Of a DNA stretch of 5,491 nucleotides, positions 5,429 to 5,491 are shown in pieces. The DNA lies in NCBI GenBank assembly GCA_900551505.1, contig URWK01000100.1:1-5491 (forward strand), given 5' to 3'. The stretch's first letter is position 1. Each line of letters opens with the position of its first letter. The notes under the pieces were generated by a model. The model searched no databases, had not been told where the DNA came from, and worked only from the letters and a program-made list of their open reading frames with translations. The stretch comes from an uncultured Ruminococcus sp. Lineage in GTDB: Bacteria > Bacillota > Clostridia > Oscillospirales > Ruminococcaceae. The translations under genes were made by a program, and so were the position numbers.

Positions 5429-5491
5429 AATAAAGAAGATTGACGACGAAATACCCACCAGAGAAGCGGAGATCGCAATGCATTTGACATT

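Noticed and set aside
5274..5483. A minus-strand 69-codon reading with a Pro/Arg-rich stretch across the G tract.
   Set aside because: The Pro/Arg repeats are the direct translation of poly-C/GC low-complexity sequence, and part of it is antisense to cdaR.
5418..5491. A partial gene starting at GTG 5418 and running off the right edge.
   Set aside because: The GTG lies within the suspect G tract without a ribosome binding site, and 21 open codons after the tract are easily chance.

Overview
The window is about 40% GC, with short intergenic gaps, strong purine-rich ribosome binding sites and sigma-A-type promoters. Gene content (methylerythritol-phosphate pathway isoprenoid genes, a DUF3343 protein next to an EF2568-type cysteine-desulfurase-like enzyme, and a cdaA-cdaR pair) points to a low-GC anaerobic Firmicute, most likely a gut or rumen Clostridia member of the Ruminococcus/Oscillospiraceae type. 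The taxonomic placement is inference from gene content and style, not from a marker gene.

Layout. (1) Positions 12-1193, minus strand: ispD then ispF, 3 bases apart and read leftward from one promoter (1227-1255). They encode two enzymes of the MEP isoprenoid pathway: IspD makes the CDP-activated methylerythritol, and IspF cyclises the phosphorylated product two steps on. (2) Positions 1194-1442: divergent control region holding the ispD promoter and a weaker rightward promoter. (3) Positions 1443-2811, plus strand: a 76-residue DUF3343 protein (putative Se/S carrier-like) overlapping by 14 bases a PLP-dependent cysteine desulfurase-like protein. Together they look like a small sulfur- or selenium-handling module. 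(4) Positions 2812-3068: intergenic region with a possible weak terminator, a near-consensus extended -10 promoter, and a leader of about 150 bases with two inverted repeats, one of them a perfect 10+10 palindrome just upstream of the next gene's ribosome binding site. (5) Positions 3069-5347, plus strand: cdaA, a membrane-bound diadenylate cyclase making the second messenger c-di-AMP, translationally coupled through a TTGA overlap to cdaR, its YbbR-domain membrane regulator. (6) Positions 5348-5491: immediately after cdaR is a 66-base tract with no A and only two T, nearly all G on the plus strand, followed by 63 bases of normal composition that I cannot assign. In many Firmicutes glmM follows cdaR; no glmM start is visible here.

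Nearly everything is ordinary core metabolism and signalling. The points that deserve a second look are the G tract (most likely a sequencing or assembly artefact, but it needs checking), the palindrome in the cdaA leader, and the DUF3343/desulfurase pair standing without selD. I see no convincing evidence for a wholly new system.
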